Below, piece by piece: positions 8,600 through 16,880 of a stretch of 64,000 nucleotides of DNA (its first letter is position 1; the number at the start of each line of letters is the position of its first letter). Location: the NCBI RefSeq assembly GCF_029945925.1, contig NZ_JAQSDN010000033.1, positions 181,336 to 245,335 on the forward strand, in the 5' to 3' direction. A program made the position numbers and the translations under genes. The notes under the pieces were generated by a model. The model searched no databases. It was not told where the DNA came from and saw nothing but the letters and a program-made list of their open reading frames with translations. This DNA comes from Polaromonas sp. (GTDB lineage Bacteria; Pseudomonadota; Gammaproteobacteria; Burkholderiales; Burkholderiaceae_C).

Positions 8600-9328
8600 A
8601 TGCACACCGCTGCCCGCCCTTTGCCTGCTCTTGCCGAGGCCCCTGCCCACCGCTCGCGTGCCGACGAGGTGTACGAGCAGCTCAAGCGCGACGTGTCCGA
8701 ATTCAAGCTGGTGCCGGGCGACCGCTTCACCGAAACCGAAATCAGCGAACGCCTGGGTGTGTCGCGCACACCGGTGCGCCAGGCGCTGTTCCGCCTGCAG
8801 CATGAAGGTTTTGTCGAGGTGCTGTTTCGCAGCGGCTGGCGCGTGTTGCCCTTTGACTTCAACCAGTTCGAAGAGCTGTATGACCTGCGCATGGTGCTGG
8901 AAACCACCGCGGCGCATCGCCTGTGTGAAGACGCGCTGAAGGTCAACCCGGCGCTGCTGGACGACCTGGCCGCGATCTGGCTGGTCAGCCCCGAGCAGCG
9001 CAGCAGTGACACCGTGCAGGTTGCGCAGTGGGACGAGGCCTTTCACTGCGCGCTGGTGGCGGCGGCCGGCAACGCCGAGATGGCCCGTGTGCACCGCGAC
9101 GTGACCGAACGCATTCGCGTGATCCGCCGGCTCGACTTCACCAAGCAGCCGCGCATCGATGCGACCTATGAGGAACACGCCAAGATCCTCAAGGCGATCC
9201 AGCGCAGGCGCAGCGACCAGGCGGCCCTGCTGCTGCGCGCCCACATCCAGGCCAGCCAGGCCGAGGTGCGCAAGATCACGCTGCACCAGGTGCATCTGGC
9301 ACGCCAGCACGGTCAGGCGATGCGGTAG
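8600..9328 (+). CDS. GntR-family transcriptional regulator (FCD/FadR-type)
   Basis: 242-residue repressor-like protein. An N-terminal winged helix-turn-helix (about residues 20-85, TETEISERLGVSRTPVRQAL) precedes an all-helical FCD ligand domain (about 95-225, beginning LYDLRMVLETTAAHRL). FCD regulators bind small carboxylates or amidated metabolites and usually control the adjacent catabolic operon. It sits 9 bp downstream of the second cysteine hydrolase as the last gene of the nitrogen cluster, so it is the likely regulator of that cluster. It converges with the ABC exporter gene, with a family A repeat between them. Confidence 0.92.
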   Translation: MHTAARPLPALAEAPAHRSRADEVYEQLKRDVSEFKLVPGDRFTETEISERLGVSRTPVRQALFRLQHEGFVEVLFRSGWRVLPFDFNQFEELYDLRMVLETTAAHRLCEDALKVNPALLDDLAAIWLVSPEQRSSDTVQVAQWDEAFHCALVAAAGNAEMARVHRDVTERIRVIRRLDFTKQPRIDATYEEHAKILKAIQRRRSDQAALLLRAHIQASQAEVRKITLHQVHLARQHGQAMR

Positions 9329-9342
9329 GCGCGCGCTCCCGA

Positions 9343-9409
9343 AAATTCAGATAAAAACCGGCTTCAGCCCTGATGATTCGGGCGTCACCAGCTCACATAT
9401 CCATAGCAT
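9343..9409. repeat. Family A ~55 bp repeat between convergent genes
   Basis: Contains AAAATTCAGATAAAAACCGG, TTCAGCCCTGATG, GGGCGTCACCAGCTC and ATCCATAGCA, in the block order of the other family A copies. Its right end overlaps the last codons and stop of the ABC exporter gene, so the repeat contributes that protein's C-terminus. Confidence 0.65.
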
Positions 9410-11213
9410 CCGGTGACGGCAGAACGTCGTCTTTTTCTTCTTCCGGCAACGGTTCCAAGGCGCGGCGCGGATCCGGCCGCTCGCCGATCTGCTGACGCCA
9501 CATCGCGTAATACAGGCCTTTGCGCTCCAGCAGCGCGGCATGGTCGCCGCTTTCCACGATGCGTCCCTTTTCCAGCACGAAGATGGTGTTGGCATGCATG
9601 ATGGTCGAGAGCCGGTGGGCGATCAGCAGCGTGATCTGGCTGCTGCGCGCCGACACGCGCCGCACGGTGTCGGTGATCTGCTCTTCCGTGATGGAGTCGA
9701 GCGCCGAGGTGGCCTCGTCGAAAATCAGCAGGCGTGGTTGCCGGATCAGGGCGCGCGCAATCGACAGGCGCTGCTTTTCGCCGCCGGACAGCTTGGTGCC
9801 CATCTCGCCGATCTGCGTGTCCAGGCCCTCGGGGGACTTGTCCAGCAGGTAGGCGCAGGAGGCCTGCTCCATCGCCGCCATAATCTCCGCATCGGTGGCG
9901 TCGGCTTTCACGAACTGCATGTTGTCGCGGATGGTGCCGGCAAACAGGTGTGTCTCCTGCGTCACAAATCCGATCTGCCGGCGCGCCTCGTTGTAGCGCA
10001 GGTCCCGCGTCGAGATGTCGTTGTAGAACACCTCGCCGCTGGCCGGCGTGTACAGGCCCACCAGCAGTTTGACCAGCGTGGATTTGCCCGAGCCGGACGG
10101 GCCCACAAACGCGATGGTGTCGCCCAGGCCGGCGGAAAAGGAAATGTCCTCCAGCGCGTTGTCGGGCGCGCCCTTGTGCCGGAAGCTGACATTGGCAAAA
10201 CGCAGGTGGGTGACCGGCCCGATGTCCTGCGGTGACTCGGGACGCTGTTCGACCGGCTTTTTCATCAGCACGTCGAAGTTCAGCAGCGAGGCCTCGACCT
10301 CGCGCCAGGCGACGATCACATTGCCAAGATCCTGCAGCGGCGCAAAAATCGCCACCGAGATGAACTGCATCGCAATCAGCTCACCGGTGCTCAGCACGTC
10401 ACGAAAGATCAGCCACAGCAGCGCAAACAGGATGCCGAGCTTGAGCAGGCTCAGCGTTGTGCCCTGCAGAAAGGACAGCAGGCGGATGCGTTTGACCTTG
10501 CGCATCTCGAGCGCAAACACCTGCAGGGTCTGCGCCTGCAGGCGCCGGATCTCGGTGAAGGTCAGGCCCAGGCTCTTGATCAGCTCGATGTTGCGCAGCG
10601 ATTCCGCAATGAAGCCCGAATTGCGGTTGGTCTCGCGCACGATGGAGCGCTGCTGCGTCTTGATCTCGCGGCTCAGCAGCCCGGTCAGCCCGCCCATCAC
10701 CAGCACACCCACCAGGAACACCGGCACCAGCAGCCAGTGGGTGGTGATGGCGTACCAGCAGAGAAAGCCCATGCCGACCAGCGCGGCAAACACGGTGTTG
10801 ATGAAGGTGTTGATGAAGCGTTCGCAGTCGGCGCGCACTTTCTGCAGCAGCGACAGGGTCTCCCCGCTGCGCAGGTCCTCGAACTCCTGGAACTTCAGGC
10901 GCAGCACCTGGCGCAGTCCGTCGTTGAAGATCTGCGTGCCGAAGCGCTGCACGACCAGCCGCGTCACATACTCCTGCAGCGCCTTGGCCAGCCGCGACAA
11001 CACGGCAATCACCACCGCCAGGCCGAGCAGCCAGAGTACGCCCGACACCCGCTCCTCATCAGACATGCCGGGGTGGCCGACCGCGTAACCGTCGATGATC
11101 TTGCCGAAAATGATCGGATCGATCAGGGCCAGCACCTGGCTGATGGCCGCCAGCAGCAGCGCCAGCGCCGCCAGCGCGCGGTGCGGACGCAGGTAGGTCC
11201 AGAGGATGTGCAT
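9393..11213 (-). CDS. ABC exporter, fused permease and ATPase (MsbA-like half-transporter)
   Basis: 606-residue type I ABC exporter half-molecule. A six-helix transmembrane domain (about residues 15-310) is followed by an ATPase domain (about 335-580) with Walker A GPSGSGKST, signature LSGGEKQRLSIARAL, Walker B LLIFDEATSALD and the H-loop in LIAHRLSTI. It should work as a homodimer extruding a hydrophobic or lipid-like substrate. The substrate cannot be read from sequence. It is monocistronic, convergent with the GntR gene and upstream-flanked by 185 bp with no gene. Confidence 0.92.
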   Translation of the reverse strand: MHILWTYLRPHRALAALALLLAAISQVLALIDPIIFGKIIDGYAVGHPGMSDEERVSGVLWLLGLAVVIAVLSRLAKALQEYVTRLVVQRFGTQIFNDGLRQVLRLKFQEFEDLRSGETLSLLQKVRADCERFINTFINTVFAALVGMGFLCWYAITTHWLLVPVFLVGVLVMGGLTGLLSREIKTQQRSIVRETNRNSGFIAESLRNIELIKSLGLTFTEIRRLQAQTLQVFALEMRKVKRIRLLSFLQGTTLSLLKLGILFALLWLIFRDVLSTGELIAMQFISVAIFAPLQDLGNVIVAWREVEASLLNFDVLMKKPVEQRPESPQDIGPVTHLRFANVSFRHKGAPDNALEDISFSAGLGDTIAFVGPSGSGKSTLVKLLVGLYTPASGEVFYNDISTRDLRYNEARRQIGFVTQETHLFAGTIRDNMQFVKADATDAEIMAAMEQASCAYLLDKSPEGLDTQIGEMGTKLSGGEKQRLSIARALIRQPRLLIFDEATSALDSITEEQITDTVRRVSARSSQITLLIAHRLSTIMHANTIFVLEKGRIVESGDHAALLERKGLYYAMWRQQIGERPDPRRALEPLPEEEKDDVLPSPDAMDM

Positions 11214-11398
11214 GGCTTGAGTTTAAAGAAGATCGAACGCCCCCTCTTCTTGCTGCTTCTCGCTTCTTCTCCCATCTTCTGCGGAGGGTGCAAGCGGGCT
11301 GGCCCCGGGCGCACGGTGAGCGCCACGGGTTCACGTCCCTTGGGTTTGACCCTTCTTCGCGCAGGTGCTGCGCAGCCAGGCCGCCGGCTGGCGGGTGT

Positions 11399-11563
11399 TC
11401 AGATCAGCACCATGGTGAAGTCGGCCTTGCCGACATTGCATTCCGGACAGACCCAGCCTGCGGGCACCGCGGCCCAGGGTGTTCCCGGGGCGATGCCGTC
11501 TTCGGGCCGGCCGGCCGCCTCGTCATAGATGAAACCGCAGACGACACACATGTAAACGTTCAT
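11399..11563 (-). CDS. Rubredoxin
   Basis: 54-residue small iron protein carrying one Fe(SCys)4 centre. The two ligand pairs are C6-x-x-C9 (YMCVVCGF) and C39-x-x-C42 (WVCPECNVG). It also has the family segment GIAPGTPW and conserved aromatic residues. Starting at 11563 gives the standard rubredoxin length and a GAGGA ribosome binding site. A longer frame exists upstream but adds non-homologous residues. It is an electron carrier, probably to an oxygenase or reductase encoded elsewhere. The stop is about 160 bp from the exporter start region and the gene lies downstream of the cytochrome genes on the same strand. Confidence 0.95.
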   Translation of the reverse strand: MNVYMCVVCGFIYDEAAGRPEDGIAPGTPWAAVPAGWVCPECNVGKADFTMVLI

Positions 11564-11612
11564 GAATTCCTCACTGGGGATGATTGGGGGGTGGGACGGG
11601 ACGCGGAGAGTG

Positions 11613-12371
11613 TCAGTCGTCATCGTGGGCCTGCCCGGCCGCCGGGCTGCTGTTCCAGGCCCTGGCCGGGATCAGTCCGTGACTCGACTGCTGCCACTCC
11701 CAGGCGCCGAAGGCCAGCACGGCGAGCAGCAGCAAGGCGGCCAGCCAGACGCGGTTTTTCTGCACCAGATCCGGCCCCTTGCCATCGATCCGGCCGGTCA
11801 GCATGGGCAGGGCCTGGTTTTTGCGCCGCAGCAGGCTCAGGCCCGCGATGAGCGCCAGGTGGGCCAGAACGACAAACAGAAACGCCTCGCCGAAAAATTC
11901 GTGAACGTCTTCCAGCCAGTCGCCGCCGAGAAAGTCGCCCCAGTCGTTGTAGGTGGCATAACCGCTGAGCGTCAGCGGCACCACCATCAGTAGCAGGGCC
12001 ACCACGGCCAGCGCCATCAGCAGGTTCTGGCCCTGCCGCCAGTTGATGCCGGCCAGCGATTGGCCCTGCGTGAGCGACCTCAGCCACGCCGGCGCGCCGG
12101 CCAGCTTGCGCCACATCAGGCCCAGGCCCGCCTGGCGCGGACCCAGCAGGCCATACAGCACACGAAACACCAGCAGGCCGGCCATGGTGTAGCCGAGCGT
12201 AACGTGCAGCAGCCGCCAGCTTTCGCCGTCAGCGGTCACGTAGGCGCCCAGAAAGCTCAGCGCAAAAAGCCAGTGGAACATGCGCGTAGGCGCGTCGGTC
12301 ACCCGGCGGGTTGACGCGGCCGCTGCGCGCGTGGTCTGGGTAGTGGTGGGAATAGCGGGGGTGACATGCAT
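11613..12371 (-). CDS. Cytochrome b561-type membrane protein
   Basis: 252-residue inner-membrane diheme b-type cytochrome (cytochrome b561/Ni-Fe hydrogenase b-subunit superfamily). Four main hydrophobic helices carry likely heme-ligand histidines: TRMFHWLFAL, WRLLHVTLGY, DVHEFFGEAF and VLAHLALIAG. It probably moves electrons between the quinone pool and the periplasmic c-type cytochromes encoded directly upstream (12389-12907 and 12938-13360). The three genes are spaced 17-30 bp apart on the minus strand and read as one operon. A GGAG Shine-Dalgarno is present. Confidence 0.88.
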   Translation of the reverse strand: MHVTPAIPTTTQTTRAAAASTRRVTDAPTRMFHWLFALSFLGAYVTADGESWRLLHVTLGYTMAGLLVFRVLYGLLGPRQAGLGLMWRKLAGAPAWLRSLTQGQSLAGINWRQGQNLLMALAVVALLLMVVPLTLSGYATYNDWGDFLGGDWLEDVHEFFGEAFLFVVLAHLALIAGLSLLRRKNQALPMLTGRIDGKGPDLVQKNRVWLAALLLLAVLAFGAWEWQQSSHGLIPARAWNSSPAAGQAHDDD

Positions 12372-12388
12372 GGTGGTTCTCCTTGAGA

Positions 12389-12907
12389 TCAGTCGCTCCA
12401 GGCCCGGCGGTAACGGGCGTCGAGCCCGGCCGGGAAGCGGATGTTGTCGTCGTTGTAATCGCCCTTGTCGGCCGCGGTGTGGCAGGCCGCGCAGTTGGCA
12501 GCGCTCTTGACGCTGGCGTGTTTCCAGACGGCGGCATCGACCTTGCGGTGTTTGCGTTCAAACCAGGCCGAGCGGGTGATGCGGTCTTGCGGCGGCTCTT
12601 CCGCCACGCGTTTGTAGGTGCCCGCGTTGACCTTCAGCCAGGTGCTCAGCTGTTGCACCGTGGCCGCGTCCAGCGAGGCGTCGGTGCCGTAGTGCTTGTC
12701 CAGGCCGGTCATGATGCGTTCCCAGGAGCGGGCAGGCAGCATGCCCGGTGGATAGGCGGTGTGGCAGGCGGCGCACTCCTGGGTGTAGGCCGCGGGCACC
12801 TTGCCCGGCAGCAAACGGCTGCTGTCGGCCCGGACCAGGGCGGGCAGCGCAGCGAGGGCCAAGGTGGCGGCGATCAACAGGGAACGGACGGCGGGGAGGG
12901 TGTTCAT
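12389..12907 (-). CDS. Periplasmic diheme cytochrome c (DHC-type)
   Basis: 172-residue exported protein with a Sec signal peptide (cleavage near VRA/DSS, residue 27) and two c-type heme motifs: C45-A-A-C48-H49 and C139-A-A-C142-H143. Size, motif spacing and the partner gene match the DHC family described beside SHP in Rhodobacter. The ATG at 12907 is preferred because a GGAG ribosome site precedes it and a signal peptide follows at once. DHC proteins are thought to pass electrons from a membrane cytochrome b to SHP. The gene order here (SHP, DHC, cytochrome b) supports that chain. Confidence 0.87.
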   Translation of the reverse strand: MNTLPAVRSLLIAATLALAALPALVRADSSRLLPGKVPAAYTQECAACHTAYPPGMLPARSWERIMTGLDKHYGTDASLDAATVQQLSTWLKVNAGTYKRVAEEPPQDRITRSAWFERKHRKVDAAVWKHASVKSAANCAACHTAADKGDYNDDNIRFPAGLDARYRRAWSD

Positions 12908-12937
12908 GAAGAAACTCCGGTGGGTGAACGGCATGGC

Positions 12938-13360
12938 TCAGGGCTTGAGGCTGTTGAGGTAGGCCAGCACGTCGGCCTTTTCGCCAGCGCTGCATTCGCG
13001 GCTCAGCACATCCTTGCAGTTGCGGCGGAACCACTTGTCCACCTTGGCGGTGTGGGTGAAGGCCTTGGGGTTGAACGCCGGGGCCAGCGGTGTTATCGAC
13101 TTGCTGGTAGTGGCATGTTTGCCCTGCGCCGTGGGTGGCGTGCCGTGGCATGAGGCGCAGGACCATTCACCGCCGTGTTTGGTGTTGAAAAATGCCCGGC
13201 CCTTGTCGGCATGGCCGGGGGTCCCGGCCTGGGCGGCCCAGTAGCTGAGCTGTTCTGCGGGCGAGGTGTCGGCCGCCTGGCTGGCGGCGGGCAGGAGCGC
13301 ACTGGCCAGCGTGGCGGCCAGCAGGAAGGCTGCGGGAGAGAAGGTGCGGATCAATGTCAT
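12938..13360 (-). CDS. SHP-type monoheme cytochrome c (DUF1924)
   Basis: 140-residue exported cytochrome with a signal peptide ending SQA/ADTS (about residue 29) and one heme motif, C68-A-S-C71-H72. The C-terminal block FRRNCKDVLSRECS has an Asn-Cys pair (Asn114-Cys115) and a second Cys123. In the sphaeroides heme protein family an asparagine is the second axial ligand and a disulfide lies nearby, so this fits an oxygen/NO-binding SHP. The start is set by the signal peptide; upstream in-frame codons do not look coding. First gene of the SHP-DHC-cytochrome b operon, divergent from the PepSY/two-component genes, so shared control is likely. Confidence 0.87.
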   Translation of the reverse strand: MTLIRTFSPAAFLLAATLASALLPAASQAADTSPAEQLSYWAAQAGTPGHADKGRAFFNTKHGGEWSCASCHGTPPTAQGKHATTSKSITPLAPAFNPKAFTHTAKVDKWFRRNCKDVLSRECSAGEKADVLAYLNSLKP

Positions 13361-13496
13361 GGCTGGGCTTTCTTCGTTTTGGGCGGGTGTTGGCAGGTGT
13401 GGCAGGCGATGGGATGTATTTTTGGCAAGGGCGCTTGAACCTTTCCTGAAGGCGCCATTCATCTGCGGTTCACAATGTGTGCAGGACAATCACGCC

Positions 13497-13892
13497 ATGA
13501 CCTCCGTCCAGCCCTTCCTCCTTGCCGGCAAACGCCGCCGTTCGCGGCCGGGCGGGCTGTGGGTGCTGGCGCTGCTGGTGGGCAGCCTGGGGCTGCAGCC
13601 GGCCTGGTCCGGCAGCAAGGACGACCACAACCGGGCGCGCCAGGCGGTGCAGGCGGGTCAGGTGCTGCCGCTGCGCAGCGTGCTGGAGCGGCTGGAGCGC
13701 GAGCACCCGGGCCAGGTCATGGAAGTCGAACTGGAGCAGGAGGAAGGCCGCTGGGTCTACGAAGTCAAGCTGCTGCAGCCGCAGGGCCAACTGGTCAAGC
13801 TCAAGCTGGATGCCCGGACCGCCGCCCTGTTGTCCGCCAAAAGCAAGGACAGGCACGACGAGCGACGCCCCGGCCGCGATGTGCGTCCCTGA
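13497..13892 (+). CDS. PepSY-domain exported or membrane-anchored protein
   Basis: 131-residue protein with a positively charged N-terminus and one hydrophobic segment (residues 20-36, GLWVLALLVGSLGLQPAW), then a single PepSY-like domain (about 45-115) with LERLEREHPGQVMEVELEQEEGRW and EVKLLQPQGQLVKLKLDARTA. PepSY proteins of this size are often encoded next to two-component systems and redox genes and are thought to act in the periplasm as modulators. It begins the divergent transcript 136 bp from the SHP start and is 17 bp from the response regulator, suggesting one operon. Confidence 0.8.
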   Translation: MTSVQPFLLAGKRRRSRPGGLWVLALLVGSLGLQPAWSGSKDDHNRARQAVQAGQVLPLRSVLERLEREHPGQVMEVELEQEEGRWVYEVKLLQPQGQLVKLKLDARTAALLSAKSKDRHDERRPGRDVRP

Positions 13893-13909
13893 CACCCCGC
13901 TGCCGGCCC

Positions 13910-14572
13910 ATGCGCATCCTCCTGGTTGAAGATGAACCCACGCTGCGCGCCCAGCTGCGTGCCGGCCTGCAGGAAGCCGGCTATGCGGTGGACGAGGCCG
14001 ACAATGGCCGCGACGCCCATTTCCTGGGAGATACCGAGGCCTTCGATGCCGTGGTGCTCGACCTGGGCCTGCCGGTGCTCGACGGCCTGACCGTGCTCAA
14101 GCGCTGGCGTGACGGCGGACGGGCCATGCCGGTGCTGATCCTGACGGCGCGTGACAACTGGCATGAAAAGGTGGCCGGCATCGACGCCGGGGCCGATGAC
14201 TACCTCACCAAGCCCTTTCACATGGAAGAGCTGCTGGCACGTGTGCGCGCGCTGATACGCCGCGCCAGCGGCCTGGCCTCGGCGGTGCTGCAGTGTGGCG
14301 CGCTGGCGCTGGACACACGCAGCGGCCGCGTCACGCTGGCCGGCCAGCCGGTGAGCCTGACCAGCCATGAGTACAAGGTGCTCGATTACCTGATGCACCG
14401 ACCGGGCGCCGTGGTGTCGCGCACTGAACTCACCGAACACATTTACGCCCAGGATTTCGAGCGCGACTCCAACACCATCGAGGTCTTCGTGGGCCGCCTG
14501 CGCCGCAAACTGCCGCCCGAACTGATCGAAACGGTGCGCGGGCTGGGTTACCGGCTGGTGCCCCCGCCATGA
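13910..14572 (+). CDS. OmpR-family response regulator
   Basis: 220-residue DNA-binding response regulator. The receiver domain (1-115) has acidic residues in LLVEDEP, phospho-acceptor Asp51 (VVLDLGLP) and Lys in LTKPF. It is followed by an OmpR/PhoB winged helix (about 125-218) ending ETVRGLGYRLV. It is most like the PmrA/QseB/PhoP subgroup. Its stop overlaps the kinase start by four bases (ATGA), so it is coupled to the sensor kinase. The divergent SHP-DHC-cytochrome b genes are the obvious candidate targets. Confidence 0.93.
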   Translation: MRILLVEDEPTLRAQLRAGLQEAGYAVDEADNGRDAHFLGDTEAFDAVVLDLGLPVLDGLTVLKRWRDGGRAMPVLILTARDNWHEKVAGIDAGADDYLTKPFHMEELLARVRALIRRASGLASAVLQCGALALDTRSGRVTLAGQPVSLTSHEYKVLDYLMHRPGAVVSRTELTEHIYAQDFERDSNTIEVFVGRLRRKLPPELIETVRGLGYRLVPPP

Positions 14573-16002
14573 GCATCTGGCGTCGGGCCACATCGCTGCG
14601 TTTTCGGCTGCTGGCCGCGACGCTGGTGGCACTGGCGCTGGCGCTGCTGCTCGCGGGCGTGCTGCTCAGCGGCCTGTTTCGCGACCACGTGATGCGGCAG
14701 TTCGAGGCTACCCTGACGCAGCAGCTCGACCAGGTCACCGCCCGGCTCGAATTCGATGCCGCCGGCCAGCCGCTGATCGATCCCCAGGCCCTGTCCGACC
14801 CGCGCTGGCAAAAACCCTATTCGGGGCTGTACTGGCAGCTGGACAGCACCGCTGCCGATGGCCTGTCCCGCGTGGGCGTGTTGCGCTCGCGCTCGCTGTG
14901 GGACACCAGTCTGCCGCTGCTCGCCGACGAACTGGCCGATGGCGCGGTGCATGTGCACCAGGGCACGGGCCCGCTGGACGCCCCGCTGCTGATGCTCGAG
15001 CGCAAGGTGAAAATCGCCGAGCAGCCCGATGCCCGCTGGCGCATCGTGGTTGCGGCCGACATGCAGGAAGTCACCGGGGCGGTGGACAGCTTCAACGGTG
15101 TGATGGCAGCGTCGTTGGCGGTGCTTCTGGTGTTGCTCGTGCTGGCGGCGCTGGCGCAGGTGGCGGTGGGGCTGTCGCCCCTGCGCGCCATGCAGCGTGC
15201 GCTGGCCGATGTGCATGAAGGGCGGACGCAGCGCCTGCAGGGGCGCTTTCCCAACGAAGTGCAGCCCCTGATCGACGATTTCAACGACGTGCTCGACCGC
15301 AACACCGAGGTGGTGACGCGCGCGCGCACCCAGGCGGGCAACCTGGCCCATGCACTCAAGACGCCGCTGTCGGTGCTGGATCAGGCCGCGGCCGGGACGC
15401 TGGCGGCGCAGGGCAGCGAACTGGCCCGGCTGGTGAAGGAGCAGGTGGGGCTGTCGCGCCGCCATATCGACTGGCACCTGGCCCGCGCCCGGGTGGCCGC
15501 GACGCAGCGCCTGCCCGGCCAGCGCACCGCGGTCGGGCCGGTGCTGGCCGGCCTGGTGCGGGTGATGGAGCGGGTCCATGCCGAAAGAGGCATCGCCATC
15601 ACCGTGCTGACGGCCGATGCGCCGCTCTTTTTCGCCGGCGAGGAGCAGGACTTGCAGGAAATGCTGGGCAATCTGCTGGACAACGCCTGCAAATGGGCAC
15701 GTTCAAGCGTGACGATTGCCGTTGAACCTCTGGCCGGCGCCCTGCCTCTTCAGTTGCAAGTTCATATCGAGGACGATGGGCCCGGGATCGACGCCGCACA
15801 TCTCGCTTTGGTGGGGGCCCGGGGCGTGCGTCTGGACGAGTCGGTTCCCGGCACCGGGCTGGGCCTGGCCATCGTGCAGGACCTGGTCGGCTTGTACGGC
15901 GGTGAGCTCAGCTTGCTGCCAGCCGGCGGCGGCGGGCTAAAGGCCACCTTGCGCCTGCCGGCTGCCCTGGCGCATGGTGCCGGCGCGGGGGTCAAAGCGT
16001 GA
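14569..16002 (+). CDS. Sensor histidine kinase (PhoQ-like)
   Basis: 477-residue membrane kinase. Two transmembrane helices (about 15-35 and 178-200) flank a periplasmic sensor domain of about 140 residues. HAMP, HisKA and HATPase domains follow. The phosphorylated histidine is His261 in NLAHALKTPLSVLDQ, a form typical of PhoQ-like kinases. N-box NLLDNACKW and G-box GTGLGLAIVQDL are intact. It is translationally coupled to its regulator. The 3' end overlaps the convergent xth gene by 11 bp. The signal is unknown; the redox neighbourhood suggests oxygen, NO or electron-flow sensing. Confidence 0.92.
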   Translation: MSIWRRATSLRFRLLAATLVALALALLLAGVLLSGLFRDHVMRQFEATLTQQLDQVTARLEFDAAGQPLIDPQALSDPRWQKPYSGLYWQLDSTAADGLSRVGVLRSRSLWDTSLPLLADELADGAVHVHQGTGPLDAPLLMLERKVKIAEQPDARWRIVVAADMQEVTGAVDSFNGVMAASLAVLLVLLVLAALAQVAVGLSPLRAMQRALADVHEGRTQRLQGRFPNEVQPLIDDFNDVLDRNTEVVTRARTQAGNLAHALKTPLSVLDQAAAGTLAAQGSELARLVKEQVGLSRRHIDWHLARARVAATQRLPGQRTAVGPVLAGLVRVMERVHAERGIAITVLTADAPLFFAGEEQDLQEMLGNLLDNACKWARSSVTIAVEPLAGALPLQLQVHIEDDGPGIDAAHLALVGARGVRLDESVPGTGLGLAIVQDLVGLYGGELSLLPAGGGGLKATLRLPAALAHGAGAGVKA

Positions 16003-16870
16003 GGGCGTAGTCCACCGTGATAGGCGCGTGGTCGGAAAACCGCTGGGTTCTGTAAATCGTTTCGCTTTGGGCCAGGGCTGCCACGGCCGGCGTGGCCAGG
16101 TGATAGTCGAGCCGCCAGCCGACATTTTTCGCGTAGGCCTGGCCGCGGTTGCTCCACCAGGTGTAGGCCTCGTCGGTAGTTGCGGGTTGCAACTTGCGGT
16201 ACACATCGACCATACCGCCGCCGCGCACTGCTTTCACCGCAGGCTGGCCGGTACTGCCGGTCATCTCTTCAAGGGCTTCTTCGGCCACCTCGGCATCGCG
16301 CAGCAGTTCGGTCATCCAGGCGCGCTCTTCGGGCAGGAAGCCGCTGTTCTTTTTGTTGCCCTTGAAGTTTTTAAGATCGATCTCCTGGTGCGCAATGTTG
16401 ATGTCGCCGCACAACACGAAGTCGCGCGTTTCCTTCAGGCTCGCAAGGTAGGGGTAGAACTCCGCGAGAAAGCGGAACTTGGCCGCCTGCCGCTCTTCGC
16501 CCGAGGAGCCACTTGGAAAGTAGCAGCTGATGATGGACAGTTTGGGCGCCTGCTTGCGGCCGGGCCGGTCGAAGCGCAGCTCCACATAACGGCCCTCGGC
16601 GTCGAATTCGTGCGAGCCGTAACCGGTGATCACGTCGCTGGGCTCATGGCGGGTGTAGATGGCGACGCCGGAGTAACCCTTTTTCTCGGCGAAGTGAAAG
16701 TGGCCCTTGAGCCCGGCGATGTCCTCGAAGCGGCCGGCCACGTCAGCCGCCTGGGCCTTGAGTTCCTGCACGCAAATACAATCCGGTTGGGTCTGGCCCA
16801 CCCATTCCTGCAGTCCCTTGCTGGCTGCGGAGCGGATGCCATTGAGATTCAGGCTGGTTAATTTAAACAT
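15992..16870 (-). CDS. xth: Exodeoxyribonuclease III
   Basis: 292-residue Mg-dependent AP endonuclease/3'-exonuclease of base-excision repair. Metal and catalytic residues are visible: Asn8/Asn10 in [12 protein letters not shown], Glu36 in CVQELKA, Asp156/Asn158 in CGDINIAH and the SDHAP motif at 279-283. About 25 residues near 193-219 ([20 protein letters not shown] region) form an insertion compared with typical 255-268-residue family members. The start is 10 bp from the divergent pyrE start, so each promoter must lie in the other gene or further away. Confidence 0.93.
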   Translation of the reverse strand: MFKLTSLNLNGIRSAASKGLQEWVGQTQPDCICVQELKAQAADVAGRFEDIAGLKGHFHFAEKKGYSGVAIYTRHEPSDVITGYGSHEFDAEGRYVELRFDRPGRKQAPKLSIISCYFPSGSSGEERQAAKFRFLAEFYPYLASLKETRDFVLCGDINIAHQEIDLKNFKGNKKNSGFLPEERAWMTELLRDAEVAEEALEEMTGSTGQPAVKAVRGGGMVDVYRKLQPATTDEAYTWWSNRGQAYAKNVGWRLDYHLATPAVAALAQSETIYRTQRFSDHAPITVDYALTL

Positions 16871-16880
16871 GGGACTTCCA

